Positions 8,867 through 16,260 of a stretch of 64,000 bases of DNA are shown one piece after another. The stretch is from JAJDTT01 sp965116695 (GTDB taxonomy: Bacteria; Acidobacteriota; UBA6911; RPQK01; JAJDTT01): contig OZ220706.1 of assembly GCA_965116695.1 (NCBI GenBank), positions 3,844,001 to 3,908,000 on the forward strand. The letters run 5' to 3'. The notes beneath the pieces were generated by a model. The model had not been told where the DNA came from. It made no database searches and saw only the letters and a list, made by a program, of their open reading frames with translations. The number at the start of each line of letters is the position of its first letter. Within the stretch, counting starts at the first letter, position 1. Both the position numbers and the translations under genes were made by a program.

Positions 8867-9145
8867 ATGACGTTTGAAGTCACGGTCATTATCGTTTCGC
8901 TCGGTGGCCTTTTCCTGACCACCACCGGCCTCATCCTCACCCAATTCCGGGCCAGTCATCGGGATCTCAATGGACAACTCGCGGACATCCGGTCGAATCT
9001 TCGTGACGCTGCTCGTGAACGCACCGAAATCCGGGACCGCATCGCCCAGGTCGAAGTCACGCTGACCGAACGCATCGCCCGGATCGAGGGCAACGTGGAG
9101 ATGCTCCGGGAGTACATCATGGGAAAAGGACGCGAGCCTGTCTGA
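8867..9145 (+). CDS. Small membrane-anchored coiled-coil protein
   Basis: A 92-residue protein with one N-terminal membrane helix (residues about 5-24, VTVIIVSLGGLFLTTTGLIL) and a long charged heptad-like helix (about 30-85, including LADIRSNLRDAARERTEIRD). The ATG at 8867 is preceded by GGGAG nine bases upstream. I recognise no family. Proteins of this shape are common small envelope proteins, but no function can be assigned. It lies between the methyltransferase and another glycosyltransferase, separated by repeat remnants. Confidence 0.65.
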   Translation: MTFEVTVIIVSLGGLFLTTTGLILTQFRASHRDLNGQLADIRSNLRDAARERTEIRDRIAQVEVTLTERIARIEGNVEMLREYIMGKGREPV

Positions 9146-9166
9146 GCCCCCTGGCATTCCGGGTCC

Positions 9167-10384
9167 ATGACCATTGCCCAAAAGGAGCGGCGGCTTTCTT
9201 GCCGCCGAACAGGAGCGGCGACTTTCCTGTCGCCGAACAGGAGCGGCGGTTTTCCTACCGCCGAACAGGAGCGGCGGTTTTCCTACCGCCGATTGGGGGC
9301 GGCGTCTTCTTTGTCGCCCGATTCTCCGAACCGCACTAGGAAACTTGTTTCCGTCGTCGTGGTGAATTATGGCCGCGCCGAACTGCTGCGCGCCTGCCTG
9401 AATTCTCTCCTGGACCAGACCTGGCCCCGTCTGGAAATCCTGGTGGTCGACAACGGTTCCGAAGACCACAGTACGGACGTGGTCTCCTCCTTTGCGGACC
9501 GCGGTATGCGGCTTCTGGCCTTCACCGAAAACCGGGGTTTCGCCGCCGCCGTCAACCTGGGGGTCCGCCGGGCCCGGGGCGAACTGGTGGCCCTGCTGAA
9601 CAACGACGCCGTGGCGTCCCCCGAATGGATCGAGCAACTCGTGTCCGGCGTGGCCGCCTCTCCCGACGTCGGCATGTGCGCCTCCAAGATCCTCTTCCAC
9701 GGGTCGGACGTCATCGACAAGGCGGGGCATCTCATTTTCCCGGACGGCCAGAACCGGGGCCGGGGAACCGGCGAGCGGGACCGGGGCCAGTACGACGGCG
9801 CTGAGGAGGTCCTCGCGGCCGACGGCTGTGCCGCCCTCTACCGCAAGGAAGTCCTGAAGCAGGTGGGCGGCTTCGACGAGCGCTTCTTCGCCTACGCGGA
9901 GGACGCCGACCTGGGGCTCCGGGCCCGCTGGCTGGGCTGGCGCTGTCTCTACGTGCCCGGCGCCGTGGTGCACCACCACCACTCCTCGACGCTGGGTCCC
10001 TACTCGCCCCGGAAGATCTACTGGGTGGAGCGGAACCGGCTCTGGCTGGCGCTCAAGAACTTTCCCCTCCCCCTCCTGCTCCTGAACCCCTTCTTCTCCA
10101 TCTATCGCCTGGCCTGGAACCTCTGTGCCGCCTTGCTCCGCCGCGGAGCCGCCGGCAACTTCCGCCGGGAAGGCTCCCTGTGGCTCCTGCTCCGGGTCCA
10201 GCTCCGGGCCTACCGGGACGCCCTCGCCGGCGCCGGCCCGATGCTCCGCGAACGCCGCCGCATCCGAACCAACCGCAAGATCGGCGACCTCGAATTCTAT
10301 CGGCACCTCTTCCGCTTCCGCATCTCCGCCTACCGCCTCGCCTTCCAGGAGCGGCGGTTTTCCAACCGCCGAGGGGGGGTATAG
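9167..10384 (+). CDS. Family 2 rhamnosyltransferase-like glycosyltransferase
   Basis: A GT2 enzyme of the rhamnosyl/WcaA-like group. The catalytic domain begins near VSVVVVNYGRAELLRACLNS and has VVDNGSEDHS, ENRGFAAAVNLGVRRARGE, LLNNDAVASPEW, and the acceptor-side motif GGFDERFFAYAEDADLGLRA. A membrane-associated C-terminal region follows (LPLLLLNPFFSIYRLAW). With the ATG at 9167 the protein is 405 residues, but the first 50 or so are encoded by hairpin repeats (ERRLSCRRTGAATFL and similar), so the real start may be the in-frame TTG at 9311. The last ten residues are again repeat-encoded. It probably works with the preceding polysaccharide genes. Confidence 0.8.
   Translation: MTIAQKERRLSCRRTGAATFLSPNRSGGFPTAEQERRFSYRRLGAASSLSPDSPNRTRKLVSVVVVNYGRAELLRACLNSLLDQTWPRLEILVVDNGSEDHSTDVVSSFADRGMRLLAFTENRGFAAAVNLGVRRARGELVALLNNDAVASPEWIEQLVSGVAASPDVGMCASKILFHGSDVIDKAGHLIFPDGQNRGRGTGERDRGQYDGAEEVLAADGCAALYRKEVLKQVGGFDERFFAYAEDADLGLRARWLGWRCLYVPGAVVHHHHSSTLGPYSPRKIYWVERNRLWLALKNFPLPLLLLNPFFSIYRLAWNLCAALLRRGAAGNFRREGSLWLLLRVQLRAYRDALAGAGPMLRERRRIRTNRKIGDLEFYRHLFRFRISAYRLAFQERRFSNRRGGV
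9184..9320 (+). repeat. Family A array, five units
   Basis: Five units with the head GGAGCGGCG or a close variant and stems GGC/GCC, ACT/TGT, GGT/ACC (twice) and a decayed fifth unit. The stem bases change in pairs between units (CGGCGGC with GCCGCCG, CGGCGGT with ACCGCCG). The array lies at the 5' end of the glycosyltransferase reading frame. Confidence 0.8.
10348..10372 (+). repeat. Family A hairpin at the end of the glycosyltransferase
   Basis: GGAG head, stem CGGCGGTT/AACCGCCG with a short TTCC-type loop. It overlaps the last codons of the GT2 gene and is followed within eight bases by a family B palindrome. Confidence 0.75.
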
Positions 10385-10407
10385 GGGGGACGGAGTCCCC
10401 CCTATAC
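10379..10407. repeat. Family B palindrome, intact copy
   Basis: A perfect inverted repeat with 13-bp arms: GTATAGGGGGGAC and its complement separated by GGA. It spans the stop codon of the glycosyltransferase and could form a strong RNA hairpin, though no T-run follows for a classic terminator. The same sequence with compensated arm changes is the target of both IS copies at 37482 and 48757. Confidence 0.85.
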
Positions 10408-10509
10408 ACTTCGAAACGCCAATTCCCCCTACTTCCCTCAAATCGCCGACCAAAAGAATTGTGATAATGTTCCCCCTCTGACCCGCCCTCCCAGCGGGCG
10501 AGCTTCCGA

Positions 10510-10581
10510 GCTGGCGTAGCTCAAGGGTAGAGCAACTGATTTGTAATCAGTAGGTTGGGGGTTCGATTCCCTTCGCCAGCT
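10510..10581 (+). tRNA. tRNA-Thr (anticodon UGU)
   Basis: A 72-base cloverleaf with acceptor stem GCTGGCG/CGCCAGC, anticodon stem ACTGA/TCAGT with loop TTTGTAA, and T-arm GGGGGTTCGATTCCC. CCA is not encoded. It is first in a Thr-Tyr-Gly-Thr-tuf series. A possible extended -10 (TGTGATAAT, 10460-10468) lies about 40 bases upstream. Confidence 0.95.
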
Positions 10582-10646
10582 CTCCTTCTCCGCCCCGCCC
10601 GCCCCGGGCGCCGCGGCCGGCGGCCTGATTTCCTCCCATTTTGGGT

Positions 10647-10675
10647 TTGAATCCGCCGTCCCAAGTGCGTATAAT
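10647..10675 (+). promoter_or_regulatory. Sigma70-type promoter for the tRNA-Tyr/Gly/Thr-tuf operon
   Basis: TTGAAT at 10647-10652 and a consensus TATAAT at 10670-10675 are separated by exactly 17 bases. The predicted start near 10682 leaves a leader of about 115 bases before tRNA-Tyr, which would be removed by tRNA processing. It is one of the best promoter matches in the window, as expected for tRNA and EF-Tu expression. Confidence 0.7.
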
Positions 10676-10798
10676 GTGCCACTTCCCGTATCCTCCCTGG
10701 CAATGAGGCTGCTTTCCAGGCTTTCCAGGAAAGTGGGGTGCACAGGCAGGAGCGAAACGGCGGGGGAAAGGGAACCGGGAATTCCCCGATTGCAATGA

Positions 10799-10883
10799 GG
10801 AGGGGTGGTCGAGTGGACAATGGCAACGGGCTGTAAACCCGTCGCCCTTCGGGGCTACGCAGGTTCGAATCCTGCCCCCTCCA
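10799..10883 (+). tRNA. tRNA-Tyr (anticodon GUA)
   Basis: An 85-base class II tRNA: acceptor stem GGAGGGG/CCCCTCC, anticodon stem ACGGG/CCCGT with loop CTGTAAA, a long variable arm (TCGCCCTTCGGGGCTA) and T-arm CAGGTTCGAATCCTG. CCA is not encoded. Confidence 0.95.
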
Positions 10884-10896
10884 GACCAGGCGCCTC

Positions 10897-10920
10897 GGAG
10901 CGGCGGTTTTCAACCGCCGG
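10897..10920 (+). repeat. Family A hairpin between tRNA-Tyr and tRNA-Gly
   Basis: GGAG head and a perfect 8-bp stem CGGCGGTT/AACCGCCG. It lies inside the presumed tRNA operon spacer and is therefore probably transcribed. Confidence 0.75.
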
Positions 10921-10998
10921 AACCGGAGGGAAGCGGGTGTCCGGAATGGCCAGGCGCCAGATTCCGGACGGACTCGAATTTTTCGCATACGGTCGAGA

Positions 10999-11074
10999 GC
11001 GGGAGTAACTCAGTTGGTAGAGTAATAGCCTTCCAAGCTATCGGTCGCGGGTTCGAGTCCCGTCTCCCGCTCCA
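10999..11074 (+). tRNA. tRNA-Gly (anticodon UCC)
   Basis: A 76-base cloverleaf with acceptor stem GCGGGAG/CTCCCGC, anticodon stem ATAGC/GCTAT with loop CTTCCAA, T-arm GCGGGTTCGAGTCCCGT and an encoded CCA end. Confidence 0.95.
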
Positions 11075-11114
11075 ACAGTGGCCTCGTGGACAACAGCCGG
11101 CGAGACGGATATGT

Positions 11115-11186
<72 letters not shown>

Positions 11187-11224
11187 TTCCAACTGACAGT
11201 CAAAGGTAATTCAGGAGTTCCATC

Positions 11225-12412
<1,188 letters not shown>

Positions 12413-12416
12413 GGCG

Positions 12417-12566
12417 ATGCGCGACATCATCACGCTCCGGTGTGTCGAGTGCAACCGGAAAAATTACAATACGACCAAGAACAAGAAGACTCAGCGAGGT
12501 CGGCTCGAGCTGAGAAAGTACTGCAGTTGGTGTCGTCGCCACGTGGCTCACCGCGAGGCGCGATAA
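12417..12566 (+). CDS. rpmG: 50S ribosomal protein L33
   Basis: A 49-residue protein of the large subunit: MRDIITLRCVECNRKNYNTT, then NKKTQRGRLELRKYCSWCRR. The two CxxC pairs (CVEC, CSWC) make this the zinc-binding C+ form of L33. Four bases separate it from the tuf stop and it lies 12 bases before tRNA-Trp, the usual rpmG-trpT-secE-nusG order of many bacteria. Confidence 0.95.
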   Translation: MRDIITLRCVECNRKNYNTTKNKKTQRGRLELRKYCSWCRRHVAHREAR

Positions 12567-12578
12567 ATGATTTTCAGC

Positions 12579-12656
12579 AGGCCAGTAGCTCGAAGTTGGT
12601 AGAGCGCCGGTCTCCAAAACCGGATGTTGGGGGTTCGAGTCCCTCCTGGCCTGCCA
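12579..12656 (+). tRNA. tRNA-Trp (anticodon CCA)
   Basis: A 78-base cloverleaf: acceptor stem AGGCCAG/CTGGCCT, anticodon stem GCCGG/CCGGA-type with loop TCTCCAAAA containing CCA, T-arm GGGGGTTCGAGTCCC and an encoded 3' CCA. It sits between rpmG and secE, its common location. Confidence 0.93.
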
Positions 12657-12693
12657 ATTTTGGGGCCCTGCGCGGCTTGGGTCCGGAACCGTC

Positions 12694-12909
12694 ATGTTGG
12701 AAAAACTCGCGAGCGCTCCCGGAAGACTGAAGAGCTTCTATTACGACGTGAAGAGGGAGTTGCGGAAGGTCACCTGGCCCGGCCGCAACGAGGTCTATGG
12801 AACCACGGTGGTGGTGCTGATCAGCGTCTTCTTCTTCGGGTTCTATCTCTTCTTCGTGGACGTGATTCTGAGCAACCTGGTGGACAGGGTGTTCGAGTTT
12901 TTCCAGTAA
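12694..12909 (+). CDS. secE: Preprotein translocase subunit SecE
   Basis: A 71-residue inner-membrane protein that clamps SecY in the SecYEG channel. The cytoplasmic amphipathic segment has the family motif YYDVKRELRKVTWPGRNEVY, followed by a single transmembrane helix (TTVVVLISVFFFGFYLFFVD). Short bacterial SecE proteins have this layout. It lies directly upstream of nusG, the standard arrangement. Confidence 0.96.
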   Translation: MLEKLASAPGRLKSFYYDVKRELRKVTWPGRNEVYGTTVVVLISVFFFGFYLFFVDVILSNLVDRVFEFFQ

Positions 12910-13006
12910 CGAACGCGCATTCCCCGGAGCCGGGTCCGGGGCACCGCGGAGCGGGACGGCCGGCTCCGCGACAGGAAGGAAGGAGGGTTCGCCGTTGGAG
13001 GATTCC

Positions 13007-13561
13007 ATGGGTGGCTCGGGCGAATCCGTACTCGACAAGAAGTGGTACATCATCCACACCTATTCCGGCTTCGAACGGAAGGTGGCCGAGGGTCTCATGA
13101 ACCGCGTGCAGGCCTACGGTCTGCACGGAAAGATCGGCCAGATCCTGATTCCCACCGAGGACGTGGTGGAGATGCGCGGCGGCAAGAAGGTCGTCTCCTC
13201 CAAGCTCTTTTTTCCGGGATACATCCTGGTGGAGATGGAACTGACGGACGAGACCTGGCACCTGGTTCGCAACACGCCCAAGGTGAGCGGCTTCGTCAGC
13301 CAGGGGAACAAGCCCACGCCCCTGACCGAGGAAGAGGTCAACCAGGTCGTGCAGAGGGTGTCGACGGCCGCCGAGAAGCCCAAGCCCAAGTTCATGTTCG
13401 ACAAGAACGACATGGTCAAGATCATCGACGGTCCCTTCTCCAACTTCACGGGAGAAGTCGAGGACGTGAACGTGGAGCGAAGCACCCTGAAGGTCATGGT
13501 GACCATCTTCGGAAGGCCGACACCAGTGGAATTGGAGTTCATACAAGTAGAAAAGCTCTAA
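13007..13561 (+). CDS. nusG: Transcription elongation/antitermination factor NusG
   Basis: Binds RNA polymerase and couples it to the ribosome or Rho. The 184-residue protein has the NGN domain (KKWYIIHTYSGFERKVAEGL, then FFPGYILVEMELTDETWHLV) and a C-terminal KOW domain (DMVKIIDGPFSNFTGEVEDV). The ATG at 13007 with GGAGG five bases upstream is preferred; a TTG at 12995 with AGGAGG is an alternative that would add four residues. The stop codon TAA overlaps the GGAG head of the first repeat of the following hairpin array. Confidence 0.96.
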   Translation: MGGSGESVLDKKWYIIHTYSGFERKVAEGLMNRVQAYGLHGKIGQILIPTEDVVEMRGGKKVVSSKLFFPGYILVEMELTDETWHLVRNTPKVSGFVSQGNKPTPLTEEEVNQVVQRVSTAAEKPKPKFMFDKNDMVKIIDGPFSNFTGEVEDVNVERSTLKVMVTIFGRPTPVELEFIQVEKL

Positions 13562-13746
13562 GGAGCGGCGGGAGCGGCGACTTTCTAGTCGCCGACCTGG
13601 ATCGGCGTCGAGGAGCGGCGTCGTCCCCGGCGCCGGCTTGGATCGGCGTCAAGGAGCGGCGACTTTCTAGTCGCCGACCTGGATCGGCGTCGAGGAGCGG
13701 CGACTTTCTAGTCGCCGACTTGGATCGGCGTCTTTCAGGCGCCGAC
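13561..13746 (+). repeat. Family A array between nusG and rplK
   Basis: About seven full or partial units, starting at the last base of the nusG stop codon. Three copies have the perfect stem CGGCGACT/AGTCGCCG with the loop TTCT; others have GTC-type stems (GGCGTCTTTCAGGCGCC) or the GTCGTCCCCGGC variant, joined by linkers such as CTTGGAT. It fills the spacer of the secE-nusG-rplK transcription unit, so if the operon is continuous these hairpins are in the mRNA. Confidence 0.85.
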
Positions 13747-13790
13747 CCTCCCCCCCAACGCCGCAAAGGAGCACCACCACAGGAGAACCA

Positions 13791-14228
13791 ATGGCGAGAC
13801 GCAGAGGCAAACGCGTAATCGGAATGGTCAAGCTCCAGATCCCGGCCGGCAAGGCCACCCCGGCTCCCCCGGTGGGGCCGGCCCTGGGCCAGCAGGGCGT
13901 CAACATCATGGATTTCTGCAAGGCCTTCAACGCCAAGACCAGTTCCGACGAGGGATTGATCATTCCGGTGGTCATCACCGTCTACCACGACCGGAGCTAC
14001 ACCTTCATCACCAAGACGCCGCCGGCCGCGGTCCTGTTGAAACGCGCTGCCGGAATCGCCAAGGGCTCGCCGGAGCCCAACAAGAGCAAGGTTGCCCGGG
14101 TGACCATGGGACAGGTGGAGGAGATCGCCCAGATCAAGATGGCCGATCTGAACGCCGGCGACATGGAGGCGGCCAAGCGGATCATCATGGGGACGGCCCG
14201 GAGCATGGGAGTCGAGGTCAGGCAGTAG
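13791..14228 (+). CDS. rplK: 50S ribosomal protein L11
   Basis: A 145-residue ribosomal protein of the GTPase-associated centre. It starts MARRRGKRVIGMVKLQIPAG with the usual KATPAPPVGPALGQQGVNIM motif and the C-terminal rRNA-binding domain KSKVARVTMGQVEEIAQIKM. AGGAG precedes the ATG. It is the first gene of the rplKAJL-rpoBC cluster, 15 bases before rplA. Confidence 0.98.
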   Translation: MARRRGKRVIGMVKLQIPAGKATPAPPVGPALGQQGVNIMDFCKAFNAKTSSDEGLIIPVVITVYHDRSYTFITKTPPAAVLLKRAAGIAKGSPEPNKSKVARVTMGQVEEIAQIKMADLNAGDMEAAKRIIMGTARSMGVEVRQ

Positions 14229-14243
14229 TCAGGAGCATTCCGG

Positions 14244-14933
14244 ATGGCTGGAAAGAAATACCTGGAAGCGAAGAAGAAGGTCGAACCCCGGGAATACTCG
14301 CTGGAGGACGCGGTCCAGCTCCTGCAGCGGATCAAGTTCACCCGTTTCGACGAGACCTTGGAGATCGCACTCCGTCTCGGCGTCGATCCCCGGCACGCGG
14401 ACCAGATGGTCCGGGGCACCGTGGTGCTGCCTCACGGTTTGGGCAAGTCGGCTACGGTCTGCGTCATCGCCTCGGGAGAAAGGGTGAAGGAAGCCGAGGC
14501 GGCGGGCGCCGACATCGTGGGCGGGGACGAGATCGTGGAGCGGATCCAGAAGGGTTGGCTCGGCTTCGACGCCGTGGTGGCCACCCCCGACATGATGAAG
14601 CTGGTGGGGAGGCTGGGAAGGATCCTGGGTCCCCGAGGGATGATGCCCAATCCCAAGGCGGGCACCGTCACCTTCGACGTGGGCCATGCCGTGCGGGAGA
14701 TCAAGGCCGGAAAGGTGGAGTTCCGGGTGGACCGGAACGGCGTCATCCACGCTCCCCTGGGGCAGATTTCGTTCACCGTCGACCACTTGGTCACCAACGC
14801 CCGCAGCTTGATCGCGGCGGTGGTCAGGGCCAGGCCGGCGGCGGCCAAGGGACGGTACCTCAGGACCATCTACGTTTCGTCCACCATGAGTCCCGGGGTG
14901 AAGGTGGACGCCAATCGTATGGAGGCAGCGTAG
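14244..14933 (+). CDS. rplA: 50S ribosomal protein L1
   Basis: A 229-residue protein of the L1 stalk, which also acts in many bacteria as a translational repressor of its own operon. Family motifs include VDPRHADQMVRGTVVLPHGL, GRILGPRGMMPNPKAGTVT and the C-terminal YVSSTMSPGVKVD. Length is normal. It is co-oriented with rplK (15-base gap). Confidence 0.98.
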   Translation: MAGKKYLEAKKKVEPREYSLEDAVQLLQRIKFTRFDETLEIALRLGVDPRHADQMVRGTVVLPHGLGKSATVCVIASGERVKEAEAAGADIVGGDEIVERIQKGWLGFDAVVATPDMMKLVGRLGRILGPRGMMPNPKAGTVTFDVGHAVREIKAGKVEFRVDRNGVIHAPLGQISFTVDHLVTNARSLIAAVVRARPAAAKGRYLRTIYVSSTMSPGVKVDANRMEAA

Positions 14934-15034
14934 GGGGCGCGTCCCGGGCCCCGGGCGCCGGACGGAGGCGATCCGGCGGCGGCGGCTCGGACCTGACCCC
15001 GCGAAGCCTCACCTGAAGAAAGAGGCAGGTCGCA

Positions 15035-15556
15035 GTGACACGGGACGAAAAAAGACAGATCATCCAGGCGCTCAGGCAGACCTTCCGGCAGAACCAGACC
15101 GTTCTGCTGTTGACGTTCTCGGAAATCAACGTTCCGGATCTGACCGCGTTGCGGAGACAGATCAGGGAGTCGGAAAGCGGTTACCGGGTGGTCAAGAACA
15201 CTCTGGCCATCCGCGCCGCCGAGGACACACCCGTCGGCCAGTTGAACGACGACTTCGAAGGACCGACCGCGGTGGCCTTCTCGGATTCGGATCCCACCGT
15301 CCTGGCCAAGATCCTCAAGGAATTCGCCGACGCCCATCCGGGCATGAAATTCAAGTCGGGAGTGGTTGCAGGGAAGGCCGTGGCGGCCGGCCAGGTGTCG
15401 GAGTTGGCCGACATGCCCTCGCGGGAAGAACTCCTGGCCAAGGTTGCCTTTATGTTCAATGCTCCGCTGACTCGCCTCGCCAGCACACTGCAGTCCCCCC
15501 TCACCCAGTTGGGGTCGCTGCTGAAGCAAGTGGTCGAGCAGAAAGAGGAAGCGTAA
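15035..15556 (+). CDS. rplJ: 50S ribosomal protein L10
   Basis: A 173-residue stalk base protein that binds L7/L12 dimers through its C-terminal helix. It starts at the GTG at 15035 with TRDEKRQIIQALRQTF and has YRVVKNTLAIRAAEDTPV and the helix APLTRLASTLQSPLTQLGSL. The 101-base gap from rplA is where an L10-binding leader is found in many bacteria. This spacer is GC-rich with possible stems (CCTC/GAGG just before the start), but I cannot identify the leader with confidence. Confidence 0.97.
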   Translation: MTRDEKRQIIQALRQTFRQNQTVLLLTFSEINVPDLTALRRQIRESESGYRVVKNTLAIRAAEDTPVGQLNDDFEGPTAVAFSDSDPTVLAKILKEFADAHPGMKFKSGVVAGKAVAAGQVSELADMPSREELLAKVAFMFNAPLTRLASTLQSPLTQLGSLLKQVVEQKEEA

Positions 15557-15598
15557 TCGGAAGGGACCGCCGGGTCCCTCATCGGAGGTAAATGAGAG

Positions 15599-15976
15599 AT
15601 GTCCATTACCAATGAACAGATCCTGGAGTGGATTGGCAACGCGTCAATCCTCGAGATCAATCAGCTCGTCAAGGACATGGAGGAGAAGTTCGGGATCAGC
15701 GCCGCCGTGGCGGCTCCCGTCGCCGCCGCCGGTCCGGGGGGCGCGGCCGAGGCCGAAGAGGAGCAGACCGAATTCGACGTGGTCCTCACCTCCTACGGAG
15801 CCAAGAAGATCAATGTCATCAAGGTGGTCCGCCAGGTCACCACTTTGGGACTGAAGGAAGCCAAGGACCTGGTGGAGAGTGCTCCCAAGGCGGTGCGCGA
15901 AGCCGTGGACAAGGAAGAAGCCGAGAAGCTCAAGAAGCTCTTCGAGGACGCCGGCGCCACCGTCGAGCTCAAGTAG
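15599..15976 (+). CDS. rplL: 50S ribosomal protein L7/L12
   Basis: A 125-residue stalk protein that recruits translational GTPases. An N-terminal dimerisation domain (ILEINQLVKDMEEKFGISAA), an alanine/glycine-rich hinge and the C-terminal domain (EEQTEFDVVLTSYGAKKINV, then LGLKEAKDLVESAPKAVREA) are all in place. GGAGG lies upstream of the ATG. It precedes rpoB with a 284-base spacer holding hairpin repeats. Confidence 0.98.
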   Translation: MSITNEQILEWIGNASILEINQLVKDMEEKFGISAAVAAPVAAAGPGGAAEAEEEQTEFDVVLTSYGAKKINVIKVVRQVTTLGLKEAKDLVESAPKAVREAVDKEEAEKLKKLFEDAGATVELK

Positions 15977-16002
15977 AGGCGCACCCCATAGAGGGAGCGC
16001 GA

Positions 16003-16082
16003 GGAGCGGCGTCGTCCCCGGCGCCGGCTTGGATCGGCGTCTTTTAGGCGCCGACTTGGAGCGGCGTGTTTCACGCGCCGAC
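16003..16082 (+). repeat. Family A array between rplL and rpoB
   Basis: Three units: a GTCGTCCCCGGC-type, a GGATCGGCGTCTTTTAGGCGCC unit whose stem differs by one base from the usual form, and a GTGTTTCACGC unit, joined by CTTGGA linkers. In Escherichia coli the rplL-rpoB gap holds an attenuator and an RNase III site; hairpins here could play a similar part, which is inference. The rest of the spacer to 16260 shows nothing recognisable. Confidence 0.8.
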
Positions 16083-16260
16083 CCCCCAACCCCCCACGCA
16101 ACGCGCGCGGGGCCGCTCACGGGTGCCCGGATTTCAAGTCCCTCTCGCCCGCGGAGCGAGCACGTACCAATGTCAGATTTTCTTCATGGCGCCGACCGGG
16201 TCTCGCGGGAAGTTTCCCCCGTGACCGGACCCGGCCGGACCAAGCTGGGAGTTATTGCGC

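Noticed and set aside
10460..10468. Promoter for the first tRNA-Thr
   Set aside because: An extended -10-like TGTGATAAT is present but there is no supporting -35 box; noted only in the tRNA entry.
14934..15034. L10 leader (ribosomal autoregulatory RNA)
   Set aside because: Position is right and the spacer is GC-rich, but I could not identify the conserved kink-turn and stems reliably.
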